Positions 47,007-56,516 of a DNA stretch of 64,000 nt are shown here, one piece after another. Position 1 is the first letter of the stretch; each line of letters begins with the position of its first letter. The position numbers were made by a program, and so were the translations under genes. The DNA comes from Burkholderia contaminans (GTDB lineage Bacteria; Pseudomonadota; Gammaproteobacteria; Burkholderiales; Burkholderiaceae): NCBI RefSeq assembly GCF_029633825.1, contig NZ_CP090645.1, forward strand, positions 98,812 through 162,811, given 5' to 3'. The notes beneath the pieces were generated by a model. That model was not told the origin of the DNA, did not search any database, and was given only the letters and a program-made list of their open reading frames with translations.

Positions 47007-48614
47007 GGGGATGCGGCTATTTTCTTGGACTGATTTACGTTGCTAACCCAAGGCTTTCACGGTACTCGATGGGGCTGAGATAGCCAAGGGAGCCCTTGAT
47101 CCGTTTCTCGTTGTACCAGCGAACGTAGGCGTCCAGTACCTCAACGAACTCCGCGATGGTCGTCGAACGCCAGTCTCCTGGATAGAACATCTCGGTCTTT
47201 AGCCTGCCGAAGAATCCCTCACAGGCCGCGTTGTCCGGTGAACAGGCTTTACGCGACATGGAGCGGATCAGCTTAGCCTTTGCAACCCGCGATAGCCAGC
47301 CAGGCCAACGGTAGTGGCCACCCCGATCGGAATGCACGATCGGCGTCTCGTCGTCCTCGGTCACGGTCTCGATAGCCGCATCTAACATGGAATTCACGAG
47401 CTCTGCGTCGGGGCTTGTGCCAATCGACCAGCTGACTACCATCCCATCGAAGCAGTCGATCATGGGCGATAGATATACCTTCCCCGCAGGAATCTGGAAC
47501 TCGGAAATATCCGTCACCCACTTTTCGTTGGGGGCGTTCGCGTGGAAATCGCGATTGATGATGTTATCTGGGGCAGGGCTGATTTCCCCGATATAAGAGC
47601 GATATCGGCGCCGCTTGGGCCTTGCTGCGTGGAGGCCGCCTTGTTTCATGAGGCGACGCACGACTTTCTCCGATAGAAACACCCGTTGCCTGCTAAGCGC
47701 TGCTTGCACCCGACGATAGCCGTAGGATCGGTGATTGTCCTCGAAGATCTCTGCAACGGTACGACGGACATCTGCATATTTGTCGGCAACCCGTATGGGC
47801 GACCGATGATAAAAATAGGAGCTGCGCGCCAGGTCCAACCGCTCAAGCAGCTCAGTCAAACCGTATTCTTCTCTCAGGGCGTCAACCAGCGTCGTCTTCT
47901 CCCGATTGCTCAGGAGTGACAGGTCGACGCCCAGGTCTTTTTTTACGAGTTCATTCGCCTTCTTCAACAGGTCGTGTTCAAGCTTCAGATTGCGAATGTC
48001 GCGCCGGAGCTCTTCGACCTGCCGCTCCAGTTCGTCCCGATCCGTCTCTGATGGTGATCCCTTGTCGCGCTTCATGGATGCAGGGGCCCCTCGGCCGAGT
48101 AACTGGTTCTTCCAGTTGTACAGCGACACCCTGTCGACGTCCAGCTTTTGCGCCACCGCCTGTGCACTTCCTTCCCGTGTGCACAGTTCGTACACCGCGA
48201 GCTGCCTGGTCGCCAATGACACGGCCGGTCGGCCTGCCTTGCCAACCACGCGTTTCCTGGTTTCCGGATAGCGCTCGCGAACCCACGCCGTCAGTATCTG
48301 GCGACAGGGATAGCCTAATGCCCTGAGGGTGAAGCTGAAGCTGCGCCCGTGATTGACGTAATGCTCAAGTGCCAGGTTCTTCTGTTCTTCTGAGTACTTC
48401 GGCTTTACGCGAACATACTCTTTCTGCAGATCGCCACTCTTCTCGAATTCCTCGCACCACGCCTTGAGAGAATTCTTCGTCGGGTAACCCAACTGGCGGA
48501 TTGTCGCCTTGACGCGCTTTCCGAGTTTCAGGTACAGCTCGACCGCCCGAACGCGGTCTTCGTATGAATACATGGACTACCTCCAAAGTAGTCCAAGATT
48601 TTGTCCGCATCCCC
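47007..48614 (-). mobile_element. IS3-family insertion sequence
   Basis: 1,608 bases between 25-base inverted repeats (47007-47031 and 48590-48614; 20 of 25 match, beginning GGGGATGCGG and ending TTGGACT). No clear target duplication: the flanks are istB downstream sequence on one side and an IS30 relic on the other, so a deletion may have followed insertion. Confidence 0.85.
47035..48573 (-). CDS. IS3-family transposase, single frame
   Basis: 512 residues in one reading frame, whereas most IS3 elements use two frames joined by programmed frameshifting. N-terminal helix-turn-helix regions (TKNSLKAWCEEFEKSGDLQK, DVDRVSLYNWKNQLLGRG), a leucine-zipper-like coiled coil (ELERQVEELRRDIRNLKLEH), then the DDE core with WVTDISEFQIPAGKVYLSPM, HSDRGGHYRWPGW and ACEGFFGRLKTEMFYPGDW. 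Intact. Confidence 0.93.
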   Translation of the reverse strand: MYSYEDRVRAVELYLKLGKRVKATIRQLGYPTKNSLKAWCEEFEKSGDLQKEYVRVKPKYSEEQKNLALEHYVNHGRSFSFTLRALGYPCRQILTAWVRERYPETRKRVVGKAGRPAVSLATRQLAVYELCTREGSAQAVAQKLDVDRVSLYNWKNQLLGRGAPASMKRDKGSPSETDRDELERQVEELRRDIRNLKLEHDLLKKANELVKKDLGVDLSLLSNREKTTLVDALREEYGLTELLERLDLARSSYFYHRSPIRVADKYADVRRTVAEIFEDNHRSYGYRRVQAALSRQRVFLSEKVVRRLMKQGGLHAARPKRRRYRSYIGEISPAPDNIINRDFHANAPNEKWVTDISEFQIPAGKVYLSPMIDCFDGMVVSWSIGTSPDAELVNSMLDAAIETVTEDDETPIVHSDRGGHYRWPGWLSRVAKAKLIRSMSRKACSPDNAACEGFFGRLKTEMFYPGDWRSTTIAEFVEVLDAYVRWYNEKRIKGSLGYLSPIEYRESLGLAT

Positions 48615-48629
48615 GGTGGGTCAGTTCTG

Positions 48630-48830
48630 CGTGGACATCAACACACCAACGGGCTATTGCGTCAGTTTCTGCCCAAGGGCATGGACCTATCGGGCATCAC
48701 CCAGATGCAGTTGAACGACATCGCCAAATTAATGAATGGGCGCCCACGTCAGACGCTCGGCTGGAAAACGCCGGAAGAAGCCATGGCCATGGAGTTGGCT
48801 GCCGCCGGATTGGCTAAACGTTGCACTTGA
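48630..48830 (+). pseudogene. IS30-family transposase C-terminal remnant
   Basis: HTNGLLRQFLPKGMDLSGIT and LMNGRPRQTLGWKTPEEAMA match the C-terminal signature of IS30 transposases (NTNGLLRQ-FPKGTD..., LN-RPRKTLGW-TP). The N-terminal part is absent; the IS3 element abuts it. Confidence 0.8.
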
Positions 48831-48925
48831 CTCTTGAGACCGCCGTGTATGAGGCGATCGAAATTCAGAATTCGAAGTGTTGAGCCGTTCGTGGCAACGG
48901 AGCGCGAACTGAGTCAGAGGCTCTG

Positions 48926-49050
48926 CTAATCACGGGGGCGCCTCTTGACGACGACGTTACGCAGTTGCGGCCAGATTAGTTTGAGCACGGCCTTGTCGGA
49001 CGGAAAATGGCCCGCGCCTTTACGAACTTCCGAGGCAGCATCTCCCCGTG
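48926..49050 (-). pseudogene. IS256-family transposase C-terminal remnant
   Basis: The minus strand reads GAGHFPSDKAVLKLIWPQLR followed by NVVVKRRPRD and a TAG. This resembles the conserved tail of IS256-type (mutator) transposases (GHFP-D-AA-KLI-LALRN). Only about 40 codons remain. Confidence 0.5.
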
Positions 49051-49084
49051 ACTCAATCGCACGAGTGCGAGATGCAGTTTTCCG

Positions 49085-49885
49085 TTATGGTTGACCGGAG
49101 TAGAACTTGGCGGCCGCTTCGATCTCGTCGCGAGTCATATTTCTCGCAACGTTGCGCATTTGCTCGCTGGTATCGTTATGTCGTTCCCCTCCTGCAAACG
49201 CCAATAGTTGCTGGCGTATGTAGACGAGCGGCTCACCCTCCAACCACGGCGCACCTAGCTTGTTTTCAGCGGCTCCGTGACAAGAGGCACAGGGAGCAAT
49301 ATTCCGCATTGGGGAACCCGTCGCAACGATAGCGGGTGCAGGCACTGCAGACGCGCCGACCCGAACGCGAGGCAGCGAGGCGTAATATGCCGCCAAGTCC
49401 TTCATGTCCTGATCGCTCAAATTCGTAGCCATGGGGGTCATCACGGCGTTCGTGCGGGCTCCGCTCTGGAAATCTTTCAACTGCTTATACACAACACTTT
49501 CGTACTGCCCTGCGAGATTCGGTGAGTTTGCGAAGCTAAGTCCCTGCGGCCCATGACACATCGTGCATCGCAGTGAGAGCGTCGCACCGCGTCCAATCGA
49601 AAGTCCATCCGTTCCCGCGAAGGTCTGCGGAGTAAGCACTGCCGTGCTTGTCTTCGTGGACGAAACCACGGGCTGCGAGACGAGCCATTGCTGCGGCACC
49701 CCGGCCGCGCTACAGATCGCGTTCCACAGTCCTTTGAACTGCGGGTCGGTCTGGGCCGACGGTAACCACACGAACCCTATCAGGGCCGAGACGCCGGCAA
49801 CTGCGACTGTCAGCCCTACGCTCACGGTGAACCAACGGTTGCGCAGCGAGAACAGGCGCGCTTCGGGTGACGGTGGTGTCCTCAT
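49085..49885 (-). CDS. Membrane-anchored diheme cytochrome c
   Basis: 266 residues with one N-terminal transmembrane helix (WFTVSVGLTVAVAGVSALIG) and two c-type heme sites (RCTMCHG and PCASCHG), each followed by cytochrome c4-like sequence. It overlaps the oxidase subunit I gene by 4 bases and is the last gene of the cluster. It probably passes electrons to the oxidase. Confidence 0.88.
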   Translation of the reverse strand: MRTPPSPEARLFSLRNRWFTVSVGLTVAVAGVSALIGFVWLPSAQTDPQFKGLWNAICSAAGVPQQWLVSQPVVSSTKTSTAVLTPQTFAGTDGLSIGRGATLSLRCTMCHGPQGLSFANSPNLAGQYESVVYKQLKDFQSGARTNAVMTPMATNLSDQDMKDLAAYYASLPRVRVGASAVPAPAIVATGSPMRNIAPCASCHGAAENKLGAPWLEGEPLVYIRQQLLAFAGGERHNDTSEQMRNVARNMTRDEIEAAAKFYSGQP

Positions 49886-51507
49886 CGCTGCCCTCCGATC
49901 CAGACGGCCGGCACGGAAGTCTGAGGGAGCGCCAACAACTGCGCAATCGGGTAGCCATAGTTCACTACGGTAAGTCCGATCATCAGCGCGATCCAGAGTC
50001 CGAAGCTATTGAGCGCAACCGGGAGGGTACGAGGAGGATGCACTGCCACGCTAAATTCGAAGCGACGCGCGGGTTCAATTGCGCCCCGGTGCCCCCTTGC
50101 AAGCACGATAAAGAACAACACCGCCGAAGCGACCAGAATCAGAGCACCGACGAACGAGAGCACAACGGTGATAGCCTCGGGCGCAATCGCGGGGTCGCTG
50201 TAGTCGAAAAATGCCATGCGACGCGGCATACCGAGGATGCCGGCATAGTGCCACGGGAACGTCGTAACGATCATCCCGACAAACCACGTCCAGAGCTGCC
50301 ATCGAATGAGCCGCACGCTCCTAAGCGAGCGCCCTGTGAGTTGCGGCCATAGTTCGTAGGCAATCGCGAAGTACATGATGACGATGGCGCCGCCGAAAAT
50401 CAGGTGGAAGTGCCCCGTGATCCATTGCGTGTTATGGATCGTCGAGTCGAGCTGGTAGCTCATGTTGATAAGGCCGCCGGCGCCACCGAAGCCCAGCATC
50501 ACGAACGAGAACGCCACAGCCAGCATCATCGGCTCGTGCCACGGCAGCGCGCGTATCCAGCCAAACGCGCCCTTGCCGCCGCGCAGTCGGCCTGCAATTT
50601 CCACGGACGCGCAGATCGTGAAGACGGTGAGCAGCGTGGGCACCGCGACGAGCGCCGTGAACACGGACTGCAGGAACTTGAAGCCCGATCCCACTTGAGG
50701 GTCCGCGAACAAATGGTGAATGCCGATCGGCATCGCGACCACGAGAAAGAGGATGAACGAGATGCGCGCCATCTCATCGCTGTAGAGCCGGCCCCCCACG
50801 GCGCGCGGCACGAGCGTGTAGTACGCGATATAGGCCGGCATCAGCCAAAAATAGACGATGGCGTGCAGCGTCCATGAAAAGAATACGCGCGCGAGGCCCG
50901 AATCGATGGTGGATCTGAGACCCAGCGCGACCGGCAGAATCTGAAACAGGATTTCGATGGCGGCGCCCACCGCCGTCCATGCCCACAGGTACGAGCCCGC
51001 GACGTTCGCGAACATGGGCAGCGGCACAGGCGTACCTGGATTCGCCTTCTTCCAGACATGCAGGTTCACGGACATGAGTGCCACCCAAATCCATGATCCG
51101 ACCACCACGAGTACCACGCCAATGTAATAGAAGGGGTTGCCGATCATGGGCGGATAAAACGTGTAAAGCACCGAGGCACGCCCCATAGATACCGGCACCA
51201 TCGCCACAATCGAGCCTACCGCTACGAGCCACCAGCCGGCCCATGCCCACCGCTTACCGACCAGCCGCTGCGCAAGCGAGAGCTCGGTGATCGCATAGCC
51301 GAACCCCATAGCGATCAGTGTCGGAAATACGTATGCCATCACGGAGCCGTGCGCCGTCACCGAACGGTAATACAGCTCAGGCGCGGACAACCAAGCATGC
51401 AGCGGACTGCGCACGTACATTTGCCAGGCGCCCAACAGCAATGCCACCCCGAAGGTCGCGAAAGCGAACCAGAAATGTGCGAGCACGAGTCGTCGGTTAT
51501 TTAACAC
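49882..51507 (-). CDS. Heme-copper terminal oxidase subunit I (ba3/cbb3-like)
   Basis: 541 residues from GTG 51507, chosen because GGAGG lies 7 bases upstream; a TTG at 51534 is in frame. More than ten transmembrane helices. Heme and CuB ligand regions are visible: YYRSVTAHGSVMAYVF, SWTLHAIVYFWLMPAYIAYY (His and Tyr), GIHHLFADP and WITGHFHLIFGG. The short form and paired short subunit II suggest a B-type (ba3-like) oxidase. It reduces oxygen and pumps protons. Overlaps subunit II by 11 bases. Confidence 0.92.
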   Translation of the reverse strand: MLNNRRLVLAHFWFAFATFGVALLLGAWQMYVRSPLHAWLSAPELYYRSVTAHGSVMAYVFPTLIAMGFGYAITELSLAQRLVGKRWAWAGWWLVAVGSIVAMVPVSMGRASVLYTFYPPMIGNPFYYIGVVLVVVGSWIWVALMSVNLHVWKKANPGTPVPLPMFANVAGSYLWAWTAVGAAIEILFQILPVALGLRSTIDSGLARVFFSWTLHAIVYFWLMPAYIAYYTLVPRAVGGRLYSDEMARISFILFLVVAMPIGIHHLFADPQVGSGFKFLQSVFTALVAVPTLLTVFTICASVEIAGRLRGGKGAFGWIRALPWHEPMMLAVAFSFVMLGFGGAGGLINMSYQLDSTIHNTQWITGHFHLIFGGAIVIMYFAIAYELWPQLTGRSLRSVRLIRWQLWTWFVGMIVTTFPWHYAGILGMPRRMAFFDYSDPAIAPEAITVVLSFVGALILVASAVLFFIVLARGHRGAIEPARRFEFSVAVHPPRTLPVALNSFGLWIALMIGLTVVNYGYPIAQLLALPQTSVPAVWIGGQR

Positions 51508-52084
51508 AGCTGAGCCTCCGTGCACCGGCCGCAAGTTTGTCGAATTCGGCGGCCTCGATCACCTTCACATTTGCCCACATGCCCTCATGCCCTGTCCCGC
51601 AATACTCATGACATGGCATCAAGTGGTCTCCCGGCTCGTTGAACGTACTGCGGAACGTGGAGATGTAGCCCGGCTCGACCATCGAGTTAATGTTTGTATT
51701 CGCGATCAGGAAACCGTGAACGACATCCGCGCTCGTGATCCTGAATGTGACAGGAGTACGGGCCGGCACGAGAATACATTGCGGCGTGAATGAATACTGC
51801 TGCGCGACCACGCGTACCGTCACCGAACCGTCCGCCTCGCGTGCGGTTCCGAGATTGCCTTCTATAAATTCTCCGGACACGTGCAGCGTGGTCGGATCGA
51901 TGGTTTCTACTCGCGACGGGGGCATCATTGCCCAGTGCAAACCGGTGAAGACCACTATTGCGACAAGCAGCAGTACAAACGCCACCGAGAACATGGCCCA
52001 GCGCCGCTCAGTACGGACTGCTATTGCATGGCTGTCGGCATGATTCGCCGGCGCCGTCGGAGGCGTGTTTTGGGTGTTCGACAT
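51497..52084 (-). CDS. Terminal oxidase subunit II with CuA site
   Basis: 195 residues from ATG 52084. One N-terminal helix (MFSVAFVLLLVAIVVFTGLH) precedes a cupredoxin domain ending MPCHEYCGTGHEGMW, the C-x3-C-x3-H-x2-M CuA motif; an upstream ligand His is in DVVHGFLIAN. It takes electrons from cytochrome c. The single helix is the ba3-type arrangement. Confidence 0.92.
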   Translation of the reverse strand: MSNTQNTPPTAPANHADSHAIAVRTERRWAMFSVAFVLLLVAIVVFTGLHWAMMPPSRVETIDPTTLHVSGEFIEGNLGTAREADGSVTVRVVAQQYSFTPQCILVPARTPVTFRITSADVVHGFLIANTNINSMVEPGYISTFRSTFNEPGDHLMPCHEYCGTGHEGMWANVKVIEAAEFDKLAAGARRLSCVK

Positions 52085-52094
52085 GGGCTCGGAT

Positions 52095-52295
52095 TTACTG
52101 GATAACGCCGCGAGGCAAAAACACCAGAAAGTAGAACGCAAACCACATTGCGATCACGATAAACGTCGCGATCCCGGCCAGCGCAAGTGCCCCCTTCGGT
52201 CCCATGCGCACGATGTCATCGACGTGCTGCTCGTCGTCCGATAGACGCCGGGCGATCGGCGCTTGGGGTATTCCGTCCTCAGTTGAGTCGCTCAT
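52095..52295 (-). CDS. Small single-helix oxidase-associated protein
   Basis: 66 residues with one C-terminal transmembrane helix (ALAGIATFIVIAMWFAFYFL). It lies 10 bases upstream of subunit II, the place where ba3-type clusters encode a subunit IIa-like peptide. Assignment is from size, topology and position. Confidence 0.7.
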   Translation of the reverse strand: MSDSTEDGIPQAPIARRLSDDEQHVDDIVRMGPKGALALAGIATFIVIAMWFAFYFLVFLPRGVIQ

Positions 52296-52304
52296 GAGTT
52301 CCCC

Positions 52305-53576
52305 TCAGTACAGCGGTGCCGAACGCAATGCGTTGGCATCTTTGGCTGACACAGGCATGCCGCGGTTACCCCATGCAGTGCGGATGAACGTAACGACCGC
52401 AGCCACCTCGTCGTCGGACATCGATTGAGCGAAGGGCGGCATGCCGTAAGGCATGGGGTTCTTCGCAGTGCCCGGCGCATACCCGCCATTGAGCACCATC
52501 CGTATCGGATTCACGGCGGACACCATCTGGATAGACTGATTGTTCGCGAGCGGCGGGAAATCGGGTAGCTTGCCCTCCCCGTTCTTGCCGTGGCAAGTGG
52601 CGCACTGTGAATCGTAAATCTTGCTGCCCACCCTGAAGAGTCGATTTCGCTCATCGCGTGACATTGATGAAGTGGGTTCGGCGGCTCCCTCGCCACCGTG
52701 CTGCGGCAGTGATTTCAGATAGACCGCCATCGCCCGGACGTCGTCGTCTGAAAGGTACTGAAGGCTGTCGTACACAACTTCGGCCATCGGACCGTAGACA
52801 GCGCCCCGCCGCGACACGCCCTTTTGCAGCAGGTCCGTAATGTCTGCAATGCTCCACGCGCCGAGGCCCGCTTCTCGACTAGACGTGAGCGATGGTGCGT
52901 ACCAGTCCTGCATTGGGATGAGGCCACCTTCAAACGCCTTCGACTCCGAACTGCCCCCCAACGCGTTTATCGCGGTATGGCACATCGAGCAGTGGCCGAG
53001 GCCTTGTACGAGATATGCGCCACGATTCCATTCAACGGACTTCTCGTGATCGGGCTTGTATACACCCTCACGAAAATACAGCGTTCGCCAGCCAAGCAGT
53101 AACTCGCGATTGTTGTACGGAAACCTCATATCGTGCGGACGATTCGGCCGCCTGACGGGCGGCACGGACATCAGGTAAGCGTAGATGGCATCGCTATCTT
53201 CGCGTGTGACCTTCGTGTATGCAGCGTAGGGCATGGCGGGATACAGGATGGAGCCATCGCGGGAACGTCCCGTGTGCATCATCGCGTAGAACTCGTCGGA
53301 ACTCCATCGGCCGATCCCGGTTTCGGCGTCTGGTGTGATATTCGGTGAGTACAACGTCCCGAACGGAGTGGGCATCGCGCGACCGCCCGCGAAGAGTTTG
53401 TCGCTGGGTTGCGTATGGCATGCTATACAGTCGCCGGCACGCGCAAGATATTCACCTCGCTTGATGACGTCCACCTTGGCGGAACCGTCTTGCGCCACCG
53501 CGAGCCTCGGGGGGGCGATTATCAAGGCCGCAGAGGCGGCGATGGTGGTCAAGCAAACGCGTAGCGCCTTGCTCAT
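52305..53576 (-). CDS. Triheme cytochrome c (alcohol-dehydrogenase cytochrome-subunit type)
   Basis: About 423 residues from the ATG at 53576, chosen because a clean signal peptide (LRVCLTTIAASAALIIAPPR) starts there; an upstream ATG (53648) is possible. Three heme sites: DCIACHT, HCSMCHT and QCATCHG, with GRAMPTPFGTLYSPNITPD typical of membrane-bound dehydrogenase cytochrome subunits. No dehydrogenase gene is present. Probably a periplasmic electron carrier to the oxidase. Confidence 0.88.
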   Translation of the reverse strand: MSKALRVCLTTIAASAALIIAPPRLAVAQDGSAKVDVIKRGEYLARAGDCIACHTQPSDKLFAGGRAMPTPFGTLYSPNITPDAETGIGRWSSDEFYAMMHTGRSRDGSILYPAMPYAAYTKVTREDSDAIYAYLMSVPPVRRPNRPHDMRFPYNNRELLLGWRTLYFREGVYKPDHEKSVEWNRGAYLVQGLGHCSMCHTAINALGGSSESKAFEGGLIPMQDWYAPSLTSSREAGLGAWSIADITDLLQKGVSRRGAVYGPMAEVVYDSLQYLSDDDVRAMAVYLKSLPQHGGEGAAEPTSSMSRDERNRLFRVGSKIYDSQCATCHGKNGEGKLPDFPPLANNQSIQMVSAVNPIRMVLNGGYAPGTAKNPMPYGMPPFAQSMSDDEVAAVVTFIRTAWGNRGMPVSAKDANALRSAPLY

Positions 53577-53644
53577 CCGGCTAACCGGAAGTGAACCGAA
53601 CGAACGACTGAACCGGAAAGACCTGGTACGCACCGTGAGCTCCG

Positions 53645-54361
53645 TCATTGAGGTACGCTCCCGCAAGCAATCGGCAACTTCACGCTTCCCGCAGTCGCAG
53701 GCGCCGAGTTCGCCGCACCGGGCAATGACGAGAGCCAGGCAGCGACGGCAGTGATGTCGTCGTTACCAAGACGCGAGGCGATGTCGTGCATACAGTCTGG
53801 TGCTGTCGAAACTCGCGTTCCGTAGCGCCAGGCGCCGAGTTGGGCACTGATATATTGCGCATGGAGGCCGAGCAACCCAGGAATGGCCGGCTCCATACCC
53901 GTAAGCGATGCGCCGTGACAAGCAGCACAAGCCGGGATGTTGCGCGTACGGTCGCCGTCATTCACGAGTTGCTTGCCGCGCCGCAGTAGTTCCGCGCTGA
54001 CGGCAGGGGCTGTGGCAGGCGGGTACGGCGGATGCTGGGCCGCGAAGAAATCGGCTATCTTTCTTAGATAGGCGTCCGGTAGATACGCCAAGAGATAGTT
54101 CATTGGCGGGTACTGGCGCTGGCCATCGCGGAATGCCTTGAGCTGATTGAACAAATAGCCGGAAGGCTTACCCGCCAGACGGGGAAAGTAATCGTTATTG
54201 GTCCCCTCCCCGGCTTTGCCATGGCACGCCGCACATGCAAGCACCCGTGCTTGCATGGTGTCCGGCGCGCGTTCCGTGGGTCTATCCTGCCCGAAGACAA
54301 AGCAGGAGGGAACGGCGCACAACAGTATGGCTCCTGCGAGTCTTCTCAGCATTGTTCGCAA
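53645..54361 (-). CDS. Diheme cytochrome c4-type protein
   Basis: 238 residues with a signal peptide (LRRLAGAILLCAVPSCFVFG) and two heme sites, ACAACHGKAGEG and ACAACHGASLTG, in two similar c4-type domains. First gene of the oxidase cluster. Likely electron donor to the oxidase. Confidence 0.88.
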   Translation of the reverse strand: MRTMLRRLAGAILLCAVPSCFVFGQDRPTERAPDTMQARVLACAACHGKAGEGTNNDYFPRLAGKPSGYLFNQLKAFRDGQRQYPPMNYLLAYLPDAYLRKIADFFAAQHPPYPPATAPAVSAELLRRGKQLVNDGDRTRNIPACAACHGASLTGMEPAIPGLLGLHAQYISAQLGAWRYGTRVSTAPDCMHDIASRLGNDDITAVAAWLSSLPGAANSAPATAGSVKLPIACGSVPQ

Positions 54362-55239
54362 CGCCTGTTGTCATGGCTGTGTGGTGATTCTACTCATCTG
54401 TATCCATAAACCGCAAGTTCCAAAACAACGGCGACGGACACAAATTACTCAACGTCCATTCCTGCTCCGCGGCGGCTCACACTCGACGCCGTGATCGCCA
54501 TCTGCAGCAGACCCGACCAGCGCGTCAACGTTCTGGGTTGCCCTTGAAATAGCCCCGGGGTGCAGAAGCCAGCGGGGCATCACGCTATTTCGAAGAACGA
54601 GATGAGTGGACAGCGCTGCAACATCTTCGGTGACAGCCGTCGGAGACCGGGCAGCACGTCTGTCCGGTGAGCGTTGGGCTCACGCCACCACGCTGCCACA
54701 ATAGCACTAGGATAATCGCGACAGCACGTCGCCATGATGACAACGGATCGCCGAAGGGTCCGTTTGATCGGCCAGTCTCATTGCGGAACCTCGTTCTCCA
54801 CCGGGCCATTGCCGATACGACGGCCGGCACATTTCTGCTGCATCACCCGAGCCGAGCGGAGCGCCTCCCACGTATGCGCCGACTATGTCTCCAACGTCTA
54901 ATCCGGCGCGGCAGGCTACTAATCCCACCATCGGCTCGGCCAGCCGGCTCGCACACACTCGCGATCCCGAGCGTGATCGTTAAGCGCGTCTCGCCGCAGT
55001 CGAAAAACAGAGCGTCTGAGCTAGAACTTAACCGACGTGCCAGCCGAATTATGTTGACATTTGTCAAACGCAGCATCTAAAGTTCAATCGCGGCACGCTT
55101 TATGCGGTGGCATGTTACATATGCGAGTTCTCTTTATCAAGCTGAGGCCATAAGACGCTGTATGCCGCCATTGCACGGTGAATATAGCTGACGTGTTGGG
55201 TTGCAGCTCGCGTCCGATAAAAGGCAACGAGGATTGAGC
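54362..55239. other. 878-base stretch without recognisable genes
   Basis: Several short open frames occur on both strands, but none has a signal peptide, family motif or convincing ribosome site. It probably contains the promoters for the oxidase cluster (minus) and the truncated response regulator (plus), and decayed sequence from earlier insertions. Confidence 0.4.
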
Positions 55240-55466
55240 ATGAAGAAGGTACTTCTCGCGGAACGTCATGCGATCACGCGTGACGGAATTCGGTACATCC
55301 TTCAAGAAACTGGGGAGTACCAAGTCGCTCGCGAGTTGCCTGATGGAAATGCACTGATTGCGACAGTCAGAGATGAAACATTCGACATTGCGATCGTCGA
55401 CCTCATTAGTATAGGTGCTCGCTCGACCGAATTGATCAGCCAAGTCGTATCCTGCACCCCAATGAT
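55240..55466 (+). pseudogene. Response regulator receiver domain (NarL-type), truncated by transposon
   Basis: ATG at 55240 begins KKVLLAERHAITRDGIRYIL, with the acidic-pocket residue and the phospho-acceptor position in FDIAIVDLISIGARS, as in NarL/FixJ-type receivers. After about 75 codons (TPMM) the frame enters the transposon end at 55467 and stops at 55521. The output domain is lost. AGGATTG lies upstream of the ATG. Confidence 0.72.
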
Positions 55467-55603
55467 GGGGATCTACGCCGGAACCCCAGAAAATTCCGTC
55501 GTTCCACATTGTGAACATTAATCGGCTTATTCCAGCCGAAGAATGTTGGAGCGACGTCCGGTGAGTGACATGACGGTCTCGGTCACACGGACCATCAGGA
55601 CCG

Positions 55604-56176
55604 TTACGCGGGGCCCAGTTCGATTACATTGTGGGACAGGTCGAGACAATCTTCGCAGTCCCGGCAAACCCAGTGCAGCATCGGCCCGACCGGATCTGGA
55701 TGGTCGCTGAACGTTGTCAGCGCCGCGTCGTACTGAGCATCGGACGTGCTCGAGCGCAGTATCCGCTCGAGATTAGACTCGATGCTGTCCAGGCTGCATT
55801 CACCGATGCCGGACTTGAACACCGTCACACCGCCTGACGGGTTGACCGCGAAGAAGAAAAACGCCTTCGTGTCGACCATGTGCGACAGGATTGTCCTGGC
55901 GATGAAGTTGCTCGGATTGATCAGCGCATTGAAGATGCGGTAGCCGTAAAACTCTAAGCCGAAGTGTACGACCTCGAAGTCGTCGGTGCCGCGTATCGAG
56001 TGGCCAAAGTTGAAACCGCTGCGTGTTACGTCGTTCGGAATGTCATCCACCGGCCGCAGTGCCAGGCAAGCATAGTGCGTCTGGCCCTCGGCCACGAGTC
56101 CCATCGCAAAGCAGGGCGCGCGCTCGGCCAGCAAGGCCTCGACAAAATTCCGGTTCATGCGGAGCGTTGGCAGCAT
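55604..56176 (-). CDS. Transposon-borne protein of unknown function (190 aa), copy B
   Basis: Identical in the translated sequence to the gene at 45393-45965, with the same start and AAGGA ribosome site. The C-terminal Cys cluster is retained. Function unknown. Confidence 0.6.
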   Translation of the reverse strand: MLPTLRMNRNFVEALLAERAPCFAMGLVAEGQTHYACLALRPVDDIPNDVTRSGFNFGHSIRGTDDFEVVHFGLEFYGYRIFNALINPSNFIARTILSHMVDTKAFFFFAVNPSGGVTVFKSGIGECSLDSIESNLERILRSSTSDAQYDAALTTFSDHPDPVGPMLHWVCRDCEDCLDLSHNVIELGPA

Positions 56177-56252
56177 CGGGCATCCTTCATCGTGAATCAA
56201 ATCAACATTTGCCGACCTGGCTGTGCGGTGCGTCGACGTCGAACATCAAAGG

Positions 56253-56516
56253 CTATACATCGTCGAGCTCGAACAGCGCGCGATCGGCGGGCCGCGACAG
56301 ATAATCGTCCATCATCGCGCGGAAATCGGCTTCATCCCACTCGCCGCGATCGACACGCCGCAGCAACGCCTCGCCGGCCAGCATGATCTTTCGCTCGCGA
56401 TCCGCGCGCGTTTGCTTGACCTGCTGGCGCTGCGCCTTAGCTGCCGCTTTGCGGGCTGTTTTCAGCTCCTGCAGCTTTTCGTCTGTCGCATCGAGACGAC
56501 GTTTCAGCATGTTCAT
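56253..56516 (-). CDS. Transposon-borne coiled-coil protein (87 aa), copy B
   Basis: Same protein as at 45053-45316: charged coiled coil followed by AMMDDYLSRPADRALFEL. It overlaps the upstream gene by 4 bases, as in copy A. Confidence 0.55.
   Translation of the reverse strand: MNMLKRRLDATDEKLQELKTARKAAAKAQRQQVKQTRADRERKIMLAGEALLRRVDRGEWDEADFRAMMDDYLSRPADRALFELDDV

Noticed and set aside
54707..54958. Minus-strand frame with an Ala/Gly-rich sequence in the gap after the cytochrome genes
   Set aside because: No ribosome site, no start with good context and no recognisable motif.
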